Shown: positions 29,863-37,948 of the stretch, piece by piece
How positions within the stretch are numbered: the stretch's first letter is position 1
Layout: each line of letters begins with the position of its first letter
NCBI RefSeq assembly: GCF_002081825.1
Contig: NZ_MUKU01000004.1
Coordinates: 124,001-188,000, forward strand
Length of the DNA stretch: 64,000 bases
Direction: 5' to 3'
Source: Chromobacterium haemolyticum
Lineage (GTDB): Bacteria; Pseudomonadota; Gammaproteobacteria; Burkholderiales; Chromobacteriaceae
Made by a program: the position numbers and the translations under genes
The notes under the pieces: model-generated
Database searches by the model: none
Seen by the model: the letters and a program-made list of their open reading frames with translations, nothing else
What the model was told of the DNA's origin: nothing

Positions 29863-30964
29863 TTTGTTCTCCCTCTACGTAGACTTGCTGCAAATTCAAA
29901 TCCGCATCCATCGCCACAATGTCGGCCCAGGCGCCGGCGGCGAGCCGGCCGCGGTCGGCCAGGCCCAGGTAGTCGGCCGGGTAGAGCGACAGCCGGTGCG
30001 AGGCGTCCGCCAGCGGCAGGCCGATGGACACCAGGTTGCGCAGCGCTTGGTCCATGGTCAGCGTGCTGCCGGCCAGGGTGCCGTCGGCTAGGCGCACGCC
30101 GCCCATGCATTTGGTCACCGAGTGCGAACCCAACTTGTATTCGCCGTCCGGCATGCCGGCGGCGGCGGTGGAATCCGTGACGCAATACAAGCGCGGAATC
30201 GAACGCAGAGCGGCTCGAATCGCGCCCGGGTGGACGTGTAGCAAATCCGGGATCAGTTCCGCGTATTCGGCGTGGGCCAGGGCCGCGCCCACCATGCCGG
30301 GCTCGCGGTGGTGCAGCCCGCTCATCGCGTTGAACAGATGGGTGAAGCCGGATGCGCCCTGCTCCAGGGCCTGCACGCCGTCTTCGTAGCTGCCCAGAGT
30401 GTGCCCCAGTTGCACCTTGACGCCCTGCTCCGCCAGTTGGCGGATGATGTCCATGTGGCCGGCGATTTCCGGCGCCAGCGTGATCAACGACACCGGCGCC
30501 AGCGAACGGTACCAGTCCACTTGCTCCATCACCGCGCGGCAGGCGTCGTCGGGCTGGGCGCCCAACTTGCCGGGATTAATGTAGGGGCCTTCCAGGTGCA
30601 CGCCCAGGATGCGGGCGCCGCCGGGCTGGCGTTCGCGACAGGAGGAACCGAGCGCGCGCAGCACCTGCTCGATGTCGATCGGCGGCGCGGTCATGGTGGT
30701 GGCCAGCAAGGAGGTGGTGCCGAAGCGAGCGTGCAGCCTGGCCACGCGCTCGGCGGCGCGGCCGCCCTCCATGATGTCTACGCCGCCGCCGCCGTGGACG
30801 TGAAGATCGATGAAGCCCGGCAGCAGATAGCGCTCCACCGCGCGTCCGGAGGCCAAGCGCGCGTCTATAGACTCAATGCGGCCGTCGGCAGCCAGTTTCA
30901 ATTCGCCGTCCATCCAGCCGGCTTCGGTCAGGATGCGTCCTTGCAGCACTCGGTGTTGGGTCAT
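29843..30964 (-). CDS. nagA: N-acetylglucosamine-6-phosphate deacetylase
   Basis: A 373-residue amidohydrolase. The first metal motif is PGFIDLHVHGGGGVDIMEG; HLEGPYINPGKLGAQ, LGHTLGSYEDG and HLFNAMSGLHHREPG follow, and CVTDSTAAAGMPDGEY holds the catalytic Asp. It deacetylates GlcNAc-6-phosphate made by NagE uptake. Its ATG overlaps the stop of the regulator gene (ATGA). Confidence 0.95.
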   Translation of the reverse strand: MTQHRVLQGRILTEAGWMDGELKLAADGRIESIDARLASGRAVERYLLPGFIDLHVHGGGGVDIMEGGRAAERVARLHARFGTTSLLATTMTAPPIDIEQVLRALGSSCRERQPGGARILGVHLEGPYINPGKLGAQPDDACRAVMEQVDWYRSLAPVSLITLAPEIAGHMDIIRQLAEQGVKVQLGHTLGSYEDGVQALEQGASGFTHLFNAMSGLHHREPGMVGAALAHAEYAELIPDLLHVHPGAIRAALRSIPRLYCVTDSTAAAGMPDGEYKLGSHSVTKCMGGVRLADGTLAGSTLTMDQALRNLVSIGLPLADASHRLSLYPADYLGLADRGRLAAGAWADIVAMDADLNLQQVYVEGEQIGLVDA

Positions 30965-31695
30965 CGTCTCAGTTCGGCAACAAAATCGTAGTAGTCGTTA
31001 CGGCAATAGGTATCGGTCAATTCAATCGCGATGTTCTCGGCGTTGAAACCGATGCGGGTAATCAGCAACATCGCCTCGCCGGGGCGGATGCCGGCCAGCG
31101 TGGCGATGTCGCCGGAAGCGTTCACCGCGCGAATATGCTGCAGCGCGCGCACCACCGAGTGGCCGCAGGCGTCCAGATGGGCGTACAGCGAGGTGCCCAC
31201 TTGTTGCGGCTCCGGCAAATACGCCACTGGCAGCGTCGTCATCTCGATCGCCATCACCACCCCGTCGGCCAGGCGCTGGCGCTTCAGCCGCGACACCTGC
31301 GAAGTGGGCGACAGCCCCAGCTTGATCACTTCTTCATTGCTGGGCGCGAACACGCCGCGCTCCAGCCACACCGACGACGGCACGAAACCGCGTTGGCGCA
31401 ATTGTTCGGTAAAGCCGGTCAAGCGCGACAGCGGCTGCTCCAGCCGCGGCGTGATGAAGGTGCCCGAACCCTGCCGCCGGCGTATCAGGCCCTGCTCCAG
31501 CAGCACATCCATCGCCTTGCGCGCGGTGACGCGCGAAATGCCCAGTTCTTCGGAAAACGTGCGCTCCGACGGCAGCGCCTCGTCCGCCTGCCACCAACCG
31601 GCGTTGATGGCGTCGGCCAGTTTCCGCGACAGCTGCAGATACAGCGGCGTGGTCAGGGTTTCATCCGGTTTCAATGCAAGCCAGCGATTTTCCAT
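30961..31695 (-). CDS. nagR: GntR/HutC-family regulator of GlcNAc use
   Basis: A 244-residue regulator. The GntR winged helix is LADAINAGWWQADEALPSER to ISRVTARKAMDVLLEQGLIRRRQGSGTFI, followed by a UTRA ligand domain ending AIELTDTYCRNDYYDF. In this family amino-sugar phosphates act as inducers. It is the first gene of the nag operon and overlaps nagA. I start at MENRWLALKPDE; 19 upstream codons are open but atypical. The three 11-bp repeats upstream are its likely operator. The symbol nagR is given by context (nagQ and dasR are used for relatives). Confidence 0.85.
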   Translation of the reverse strand: MENRWLALKPDETLTTPLYLQLSRKLADAINAGWWQADEALPSERTFSEELGISRVTARKAMDVLLEQGLIRRRQGSGTFITPRLEQPLSRLTGFTEQLRQRGFVPSSVWLERGVFAPSNEEVIKLGLSPTSQVSRLKRQRLADGVVMAIEMTTLPVAYLPEPQQVGTSLYAHLDACGHSVVRALQHIRAVNASGDIATLAGIRPGEAMLLITRIGFNAENIAIELTDTYCRNDYYDFVAELRR

Positions 31696-31799
31696 GGTTG
31701 TCTGCAAGTGGTCTGAAAACCCCAGTGTATAACCTGGCTCCCCGGCTGGCATCTTCCGCGCTGGCGCGTGTCGATTCCGGCCTTCCGGCTTACCGCGAA

Positions 31800-31832
31800 C
31801 GTTAATACCACATTAATACCACGTCAATACCA
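31800..31832. promoter_or_regulatory. Three tandem 11-bp repeats at the nag promoter
   Basis: CGTTAATACCA, CATTAATACCA and CGTCAATACCA follow one another without gaps, so the sites fall one helical turn apart on the same DNA face. On the minus strand the first holds TTGACG, which with TAACGT 17 bases on could be the nag promoter. A repressor bound here would block it. The site is also upstream of the divergent chitin-active gene at 32135. Confidence 0.55.
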
Positions 31833-32134
31833 TTTTATTGAGGCGCATTATTGTCGGCTTGCTGCATGGCAGCAAAACGACAAACGAATGATTTGGCAGG
31901 GAAAAAAGTGAAATCGATGTGTCGTGACCGGCGGGACAGGTCTGGGAATGAGCGTTTTTTGCAAGAATCAAGCAGATGCAAGACCACACAGTAAGCATGG
32001 CAATAGTACCTATCGCCAAACTTAAATTAAAAATAGTCGTCCCATTTTAAATCATATGGCATTTCATATGATGATTGGACTGCTCGGCAAACTGCTGGGC
32101 GCTTGCATACCACTCGTAGCTCAAAGGAGTCAGA
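31833..32134. other. Intergenic region between nag operon and AA10 gene
   Basis: An AT-richer stretch without a convincing gene. It contains a perfect inverted repeat, ATCATATG-6 bases-CATATGAT, at 32051-32072. An AAAGGAG ribosome binding site lies just before the AA10 start. Confidence 0.5.
32051..32072. promoter_or_regulatory. Palindromic operator-like site upstream of the AA10 gene
   Basis: ATCATATG (32051-32058) and CATATGAT (32065-32072) are perfect 8-bp arms with a 6-base spacer, 63 bases before the start codon. The size suits a dimeric regulator. Nothing shows which. Confidence 0.4.
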
Positions 32135-33298
32135 ATGAAACCACAACTGCGCCTTCCCGCCGCCCTCGCCCTGGCCTGCCTCAGCGCACCGCTCTGGGCC
32201 CACGGCACCATGGAAGTGCCGATCAACCGCACCTACAACTGCTTCAAGGAGGGCGCGGAATCGCCGAAGTCCGCCGCTTGCCAGCAAGCCAAACTCGTAG
32301 GCGGCACCCAGGCCATGTACGACTGGAACGGCATCAACCAGACCCCGCGCGGCGATGACCACGCGTCTCTGGTGCCGGACGGCAAGTTGTGCGCCGGCGG
32401 CCAGGACAAGTTCAAGGGCTTCAACCTGGGCCGCACCGACTGGCCGAAAACCAAGCTGGTGCCGGACGCCAGCGGCAACTACGAGTTCGTCTACCACGCC
32501 ACCGCGCCGCACTCGACCAAGTACTTCAAGTTCTACGTCACCAAGAACGGCTGGGATCAAACCAAGCCGCTGAAGTGGTCTGACCTGGATCCGCAGCCCT
32601 TCCACACCGTGAACGGCAATCCGCCGCTGGACGCCAACAAGCGCTACCACATGGTCGCCAAGCTGCCGGCCGGCAAGAGCGGCCCGCACATCATTTTTAA
32701 TGTCTGGAAGCGCGCGGACAGCGAGGAAGCGTTCTACTAGTGCTCCGACGTGATCTTCGGCGACGGCACCAACCCGCCGGAGCCGCCGCCGGTGACCAAT
32801 CCGTGGAAGGAAATCGGCAAGGTAACCGCTTATGAGAACCTGCCGAACAACAGCACCGCCACCCTGCGCGTGTTCGACGCCAGCGGCCGAGACGCCGAAA
32901 CCATCCCGGTCAAGCTGGACGCCGTCAGCGGCCAGATGGCCAACTGGCCGTACGAGCTGGGCGTGAAAGTGAACGCAACTTCCAAGGCGATTCGCATCGG
33001 CGTGATGAATCAGAAGCAACGCACGGTAAGCATCACCCCGGAACGCAGCGCCACCGCCAACCGCGTGTACCTGAACGACAGCTACAAGGGCTACACCTAC
33101 CAAATCGACCTGAAAAAGGGCGACGGCGGCATCAACCCGCCGCCGGTGGGCGATACCTGGAAAGAAGGCCTGTCCTACACCGCAGGGCAGATCGTCAGCT
33201 ATCAAGGCAAAAAGTACCGCTGCCTGCAGCCGCACACCGCCTGGGCCGGCGCGGGTTGGACTCCGTCCACCCAACCCGCTTTGTGGGCGCCGGCTTAA
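32135..33298 (+). pseudogene. GbpA-like chitin-active lytic polysaccharide monooxygenase (AA10-CBM5/12) with in-frame amber stop
   Basis: The frame would encode 387 residues. A signal peptide (1-22) ends just before H23 (HGTMEVPINRTYNC), the N-terminal copper histidine of AA10 enzymes; H126 in ATAPHSTKYFKFY is the likely second one. A TAG at 32738-32740 replaces codon 202, right after the axial Phe region (EEAFY), where relatives usually continue AFY-x-CSDV; the sequence resumes CSDVIFGDG in the same frame. Past it lie a middle beta domain (about 212-330) and a C-terminal chitin-binding CBM5/12 (WKEGLSYTAGQIVSYQGKKY). Both sides remain intact otherwise, so the stop is recent, a sequencing error, or read through. 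Without readthrough the product is a truncated AA10 domain lacking its last strand and conserved Cys. Confidence 0.85.
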
Positions 33299-33489
33299 GC
33301 CGTCCCGCTCGGCGCGCGGGCTGAGCTCCTGACGCGCTGAACCGCCGGCCTTCCCCTTCTCCGGGAGGCCGGCTTCCCCCACCCCTCCTGCCGCAGGCCA
33401 TTCCTTGAACGGCGGCCACGCCATGCCCCAACGCAGGCAGGACGGCTGCCGCGCGTCGCCTGCCGGGATTCGCAAGAAAGCCGGTTCCG

Positions 33490-34017
33490 ATGGAAACCTC
33501 GATCCAGACCTATCCGCCCCTCGCCGCCTGGCTGCATTGGATTTGCGCCGTCGTGATCCTGTGGGCGATGATCAGCGGCTTCGCCCTCGCCTCCGGCGCG
33601 CTGCCGCCCGCCGTCGCCGCGGCGATTCCGCCGTTCAACGTTGCGCTGACCACCCTGCTCATGCCTGTCTTCCTGTTGCGCGTCGTCTACCGCGTCAGCT
33701 TCCGCATGCCGCCGCCCGCCGGCATCCCCCCGGCCAAGCACCGGCTGGCGCGCCGCGCCCACGCACTGCTCTATCTGCTGAGCTGTCTATCGCTGGCCAG
33801 CGGCTGGCTGATGATGGAGCGGCCGGTCGATCTGTTCGGCCTGATCACGTTGCCGCCCAGCCTGGACCCGGGCACAGGCACGCGCGCGCTGGCCAAGCTG
33901 CATTTCGCCAGCAACGTTATGCTGGCCCTGCTGCTGAGCGCGCATATCGGCGCGGTGATCCAGCATCAGCGCCGGGGGCGTCGTCTGTTGCGGCGCATGG
34001 CGCTGCTAACAAACTAA
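33490..34017 (+). CDS. Cytochrome b561 family protein
   Basis: A 175-residue membrane protein with four hydrophobic segments. Candidate haem histidines are in AAWLHWICAVVILW, RRAHALLYLLSCL, KLHFASNVMLALLLSAH and further on. This matches the small diheme b561 proteins that pass electrons between quinone and periplasmic partners. The ribosome binding site is weak. The gene is alone; the nearby oxidative AA10 enzyme needs electrons, but a link is only speculation. Confidence 0.8.
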   Translation: METSIQTYPPLAAWLHWICAVVILWAMISGFALASGALPPAVAAAIPPFNVALTTLLMPVFLLRVVYRVSFRMPPPAGIPPAKHRLARRAHALLYLLSCLSLASGWLMMERPVDLFGLITLPPSLDPGTGTRALAKLHFASNVMLALLLSAHIGAVIQHQRRGRRLLRRMALLTN

Positions 34018-34140
34018 AACCTCGCCGGCAAGAGTAAGAACAGACGCAAACCGCCGAGAAAGCGCAATATACCGTCGGTATATGAGCATGTCGAAGCGGT
34101 GCTCGCTACGCCACGTCTCACGAAGCGCAGCGGACATGGA
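34017..34140. repeat. Diverged partial copy of the 144-bp MITE-like element
   Basis: The stretch from about 34051 to 34139 aligns with 20013-20090: shared blocks include GCCGAG-AAGCG, GAGCAT-TCGAAGCGG and CGAAGCGCAGC-GACAT-G. The terminal inverted repeats have decayed. It fills the gap between the b561 gene and the EamA gene. Confidence 0.5.
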
Positions 34141-34147
34141 AGCGCTG

Positions 34148-35011
34148 CTAGCGCCGCCAGCTAATCAGCACCACTGCCGCCACGATCACGCTCATCGCCA
34201 ACATCTCGTGCAAGCCGATATGCTCGCCGAGGAAGACCACGCCCAGCAGAACCGCGATCACCGGGTTGACGTAGGCGTAGCTGGTGGCGGCGGCCGGAGA
34301 CACCGTCTTCAGCAGATGCAAATAGGCGCTGTAAGCGATGATGGAACCGAATACCGCCAGATAGAGCAAAGCCAGCCAGCCGGACAGCGGCGGCATCGCC
34401 AGCAATTTCTCGCCGTAGATCTGGCTGGCCAGCAGCAAAGCCGCGCCGCCGAAGATCATCATCCAGGCGCTGCCCATCGGCCCCTTGGGCTGAGTCAGAT
34501 GGCGGCTCCAGGCCGAGCCCAGCGCCCAGCCGGCAGAGGCCAACAGCAGCAGCGCAGCGCCGCTGGGGCTGGCCTTCAGATTGGCACCCATATTCAACAA
34601 CACCATGCCGCACACCCCCAGGCCGATGCCGGCCCACTCCACCTTGCGCGCCTTTTGACCGAACATGCGAGCGAACAACAGGGTGAACAGCGGCACGGTG
34701 GCGATCACCAAGGCGGCCACGCCGGAGGACACGTCTTTCTCCGCCACCGTGACCAAGCCGTTGCCCACCGCCGGCATCAGCACGCCCAGCAAGGCTGCGC
34801 CGCCCAGTTCGCGCGCGTTCGGCATCGGGTATTTGCGCAAGCATAGATAGGCCAGCATCAGCCAGCCGGCCAGGGAAAAACGCAAGCCGGCCATCATCAT
34901 CGGCGGCCAGGACTCCACCCCTATGCGTATGCCCAGATAAGTGGAGCCCCAGATCACGTACAGGGCGAAGAAAGCGGCTAAGGTCAGCGGGGGAATGCGC
35001 GAAAACGGCAT
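34148..35011 (-). CDS. EamA/DMT-family transporter (YedA-like)
   Basis: A 287-residue inner-membrane protein with ten hydrophobic segments in two EamA repeats. The first opens AAFFALYVIWGSTYLGIRIGVESWPP and the second includes SAWMMIFGGAALLLASQIYG and AATSYAYVNPVIAVLLGVVFLGEHI. Such proteins export metabolites or amino acids. The start at 35011 gives the typical N-terminus. It follows tolQ by 86 bases. Confidence 0.88.
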   Translation of the reverse strand: MPFSRIPPLTLAAFFALYVIWGSTYLGIRIGVESWPPMMMAGLRFSLAGWLMLAYLCLRKYPMPNARELGGAALLGVLMPAVGNGLVTVAEKDVSSGVAALVIATVPLFTLLFARMFGQKARKVEWAGIGLGVCGMVLLNMGANLKASPSGAALLLLASAGWALGSAWSRHLTQPKGPMGSAWMMIFGGAALLLASQIYGEKLLAMPPLSGWLALLYLAVFGSIIAYSAYLHLLKTVSPAAATSYAYVNPVIAVLLGVVFLGEHIGLHEMLAMSVIVAAVVLISWRR

Positions 35012-35097
35012 GGTGCGGCTCAAGAAAGTGGAACCGAATACCATGCCGTATGGGAATGTCCGTGGCAAGTCCAATTTTGCCGCGGACGCGGCCAAAC

Positions 35098-35766
35098 TTA
35101 ACGCGTGGCCAGGCGCTGCAAGATGTTGGAAAACTCTTCCATATAACTGTCGAAGCGGGTGGCCAAACGGTCGACGTCGGTGGCGAAGCGGTTGTAGGCC
35201 ACCACCGCCGGAATCGCGGCGAACAGGCCGATGGCGGTGGCTACCAGCGCCTCGGCGATGCCCGGCGCCACCGTGGACAAGGTGGCCTGACCGGCGTTGC
35301 CCAGGCCGATGAAGGCATGCATGATGCCCCACACCGTGCCAAACAGGCCGATATAGGGGCTGACCGAACCCACTGTGGCGAGGAAGGACGTATGACTGTC
35401 CAAGGCGTCCAGTTCGCGCTGCGCCGCCGCCTTCATCGCCCGGCGTGAACCGGCCATGATGTCGGACAGCTCGGTGCCGTTGCGTCCGCGCAGTTTCAGA
35501 AACTCGGCGAAGCCGGACTGAAAGATGCGCTCCATGCCCACGGTGTCGCTGCGGCGGCTGGCGTCTTCATACAAGCGGTTCAAGTCAGCGCCGCTCCAGA
35601 AATTGCGCTCGAACTCGTCGCTATTGCGCCGGGCCGCGCGCAGCACCGCGATCTTGTTGAAGATCAGGGCCCAGGACAGCACCGACATCAAGGCCAGGCC
35701 GGCCATCACCAATTGCACCATCAGGCTGGCGTCCAGGATCAGGCTCAGGAAGGAAATCTGTTGCAC
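35098..35766 (-). CDS. tolQ: TolQ-type proton channel subunit (MotA/TolQ/ExbB family)
   Basis: A 222-residue protein with three membrane segments: near residues 15-37, and the pair LATVGSVSPYIGLFGTVWGIMHAF and ALVATAIGLFAAIPAVVAYN, which form the family signature. In the Tol-Pal system it works with TolR to use proton motive force for outer-membrane constriction. The usual next gene, tolR, is absent: an EamA gene follows. ExbB is the alternative, but no exbD is present either. Confidence 0.88.
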   Translation of the reverse strand: MQQISFLSLILDASLMVQLVMAGLALMSVLSWALIFNKIAVLRAARRNSDEFERNFWSGADLNRLYEDASRRSDTVGMERIFQSGFAEFLKLRGRNGTELSDIMAGSRRAMKAAAQRELDALDSHTSFLATVGSVSPYIGLFGTVWGIMHAFIGLGNAGQATLSTVAPGIAEALVATAIGLFAAIPAVVAYNRFATDVDRLATRFDSYMEEFSNILQRLATR

Positions 35767-35792
35767 GGCAACTCCTCTTGTAATCGCCAGGC

Positions 35793-36383
35793 TCAGCGCA
35801 ATACGCGGCCTGTTTCCAAATCAATGATGGTGGACGGTTTGCGCCGCTTGCCGATACGCCCCGGCAGGGTCAACACCCGCCGGCGGAACGCCTCGCGGCA
35901 GGCGCGCGCGGTCTTCAGCGATTGCTGGCCGGCGCGGTTGGCCGAAGTGGACACCAGCGCCGTGCCCAAGGTGCGGCACAAGGCCGCCGCCTCGCCATGC
36001 GCGGTGACGCGCACGGCGATCTTGTCGTGTTTGCCGCGCAAGGCCGGCGGCACGCGACGCGAAGCCGGCAGCAAAAAAGTATATGGACCGGGCCAGTAGC
36101 GCGCCAGTTCCGCGTATTGGCCGGCGGTCAAAGGACGGATCAGGTGGCGGATCTGGGAAACGTCGGCCGCGATCACGATCAGCCCTTTGTGATTGGGCCT
36201 GGCCTTGATCGCCAGAATTTTGCGGATGGCGCGCGCATCCAGCGGATTGCAGCCTAAGCCGTAGCAGGACTCGGTGGCATAGGCGATAACCTCGCCTTGC
36301 TTCAAGGCCGCGCGGGCCTGCTGTTGCAGGGCGCGGCCGGGCAGACGGGGCAAGGGCCGCACCCGGCCTGGCGTGAACTTCAT
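35793..36383 (-). CDS. tsaC: Threonylcarbamoyl-AMP synthase family (YrdC/Sua5 domain)
   Basis: A 196-residue YrdC-domain protein with GEVIAYATESCYGLGCNP, KARPNHKGLIVIA, WPGPYTFLLPAS and ALVSTSANRAGQ. It makes the threonylcarbamoyl adenylate used for t6A in tRNA. The start at 36383 is set by homology; upstream codons look non-coding. It lies 26 bases before tolQ on the same strand. Confidence 0.92.
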   Translation of the reverse strand: MKFTPGRVRPLPRLPGRALQQQARAALKQGEVIAYATESCYGLGCNPLDARAIRKILAIKARPNHKGLIVIAADVSQIRHLIRPLTAGQYAELARYWPGPYTFLLPASRRVPPALRGKHDKIAVRVTAHGEAAALCRTLGTALVSTSANRAGQQSLKTARACREAFRRRVLTLPGRIGKRRKPSTIIDLETGRVLR

Positions 36384-36438
36384 GATGGACGGCGATGCGA
36401 AAGTAAAGCCGCATTGTACCGCTGTCCGCGGCGGCGAC

Positions 36439-36639
36439 CTAGCGCTTCGACGCCTCGTCGTCGACATCCTCCGGCGCCGGCCGCCAAGCGTAGCAGCGTG
36501 GCGGCGGACGGTCGCTGTGGAATTGCTTCAACCAATACGCCAGCCGGCGCCAGCAGCGACGTTCATGGCGTAGAAACTGCGCCAGTTGGCGGCGCCAGCT
36601 CCCAGGCTCCGCGTCCTCTCCCTCGTCCACTCCAACCAT
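36439..36639 (-). CDS. Small protein of unknown function
   Basis: A 66-residue, Arg- and Trp-rich protein (RHERRCWRRLAYWLKQF) with an acidic start and end. The ATG has a strong GGAGGGATC upstream, which is the main support. It precedes tsaC on the same strand by 55 bases. No domain or homologue is recognised. Confidence 0.5.
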   Translation of the reverse strand: MVGVDEGEDAEPGSWRRQLAQFLRHERRCWRRLAYWLKQFHSDRPPPRCYAWRPAPEDVDDEASKR

Positions 36640-36659
36640 GATCCCTCCCTAGCATATAT

Positions 36660-37008
36660 GCGCCGCGCTCCAGGCAAGAATCACGGCCCAAACGCTGCAA
36701 TCAGACTTGATAGGAAAAGCCTACAAAATCGCATGTAAATATAAGATTTAAATACCTTGTTTTTTCATTAAATCCTAGAAAACAAACACAAATAAATAAA
36801 TAAGTTAATTAATTTTAAACTGCAGTGAAAATACCAATAAAAACAGGGAAGAAACCCCGTTTTTTTTAGGACTTTTCCTAATGAGGATATTTCATGCTGA
36901 TGCTAGCATCATGACAAAACACTAACCCTGCGTCAGCCGACTGGACTTTTACAGCGAACTCGTCTGAACCCTAACGCCGCTGCGCCGCACACCCTATTGG
37001 ATAAACGC
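36660..37008. other. AT-rich intergenic region upstream of the capsule locus
   Basis: About 350 bases with no gene, much AT-richer than the surroundings and with short AAAT repeats near 36788-36803. It contains a weak hairpin plus eight T (about 36844-36867) and a perfect 14-bp palindrome, TGATGCTAGCATCA, at 36898-36911. It probably holds the kps promoter and could be bound by an H-NS-type protein. I see no ops/JUMPstart element. Confidence 0.5.
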
Positions 37009-37947
37009 ATGAATGCCATTCAAACCGGAATACGCGTCTTGCGCACGCAAGGACAGGCGTTGATTCGACAAGCCGACGCGCTGTCGACGTCCTTCTCCCG
37101 CGCCATCGACCTCATGTACGCCACCACTGGCAAAGTCATCGTTTCCGGCATGGGTAAATCCGGCATCATCGGGCGCAAGATCGCCGCGACGCAGGCCTCA
37201 ACAGGCACCCCCAGCTTCTTTGTCCATCCCGGCGAAGCCTTTCACGGCGACCTTGGAATGATCATGTCCAATGATTGCCCGGTGCTGATATCCAACAGCG
37301 GGGAAACCGAGGAAGTGCTGCGTCTGCTGCCCTACCTTCGCCATATCCAGGCCAAAGTCATCGCCATCACCGGCAAGCCAGGCTCCACGCTGGCTCGGCA
37401 GGCCGACTTGTCGCTGCCCATCCCGGTGGAGCGTGAAAGCTGCCCCAATAATCTGGCACCCACCACCTCCACTACGCTTGCCCTGGCCATGGGCGACGCC
37501 TTGGCCATGGCGCTGATGGAAAGACGCCAGTTTCAGGCTGAGGATTTCGCCCGTTTCCATCCCGGCGGTTCGCTGGGCCGCAAACTGCTGACCAAGACGA
37601 AAGACGCGATGCACGCTCGGGTGCCCTCCAACCGCCCCGACGACACCTTCAAAACCATCGTCAGCACCATTACCGAGGGCTGTCTGGGCTTGACCGTGGT
37701 GGGCGCGCCCGACGCCCCCGCCGACGGCATCATCACCGACGGCGATTTGCGCCGCGCCATCGAACAGCACGAAGACCTCAAATCGCTGCGCGCGAGCGAC
37801 ATCATGAGCCCATCGCCATTCTGCATTGCCGCCGACGCCCTGCTGTCGGAAGCGGAAGCGCTGATGAGCCAGCGCAAGATCACCGCGCTGCTGGTCACCG
37901 ATGAGCGCCAACGAACGGTCGGCGTCATCAAATCATTCGATATCTGA
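37009..37947 (+). CDS. kpsF: Arabinose-5-phosphate isomerase (capsule-linked)
   Basis: A 312-residue protein: an SIS domain (VIVSGMGKSGIIGRKIAATQ, HPGEAFHGDLGM, ISNSGETEEVL) followed by two CBS domains. It converts ribulose-5-phosphate to arabinose-5-phosphate, the first step to Kdo, which forms the linker of ABC-exported capsules. It is the first gene of the locus, as kpsF is in group 2 capsule clusters. The ATG at 37009 is preferred to a TTG four codons upstream. Confidence 0.93.
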   Translation: MNAIQTGIRVLRTQGQALIRQADALSTSFSRAIDLMYATTGKVIVSGMGKSGIIGRKIAATQASTGTPSFFVHPGEAFHGDLGMIMSNDCPVLISNSGETEEVLRLLPYLRHIQAKVIAITGKPGSTLARQADLSLPIPVERESCPNNLAPTTSTTLALAMGDALAMALMERRQFQAEDFARFHPGGSLGRKLLTKTKDAMHARVPSNRPDDTFKTIVSTITEGCLGLTVVGAPDAPADGIITDGDLRRAIEQHEDLKSLRASDIMSPSPFCIAADALLSEAEALMSQRKITALLVTDERQRTVGVIKSFDI

Positions 37948-37948
37948 T

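Noticed and set aside
27682-30180. An 832-codon open frame on the plus strand
   Set aside because: It runs antisense through three well-identified genes; composition is His/Arg/Gly-rich shadow sequence.
32741-33298. The part after the amber codon as an independent chitin-binding protein starting at GTG 32750
   Set aside because: It has no ribosome binding site or signal peptide, and its first residues are the conserved last strand of the AA10 domain.
36660-37008. ops/JUMPstart (RfaH) element expected before long polysaccharide operons
   Set aside because: No GGCGGTAG-type sequence was found in the upstream region.
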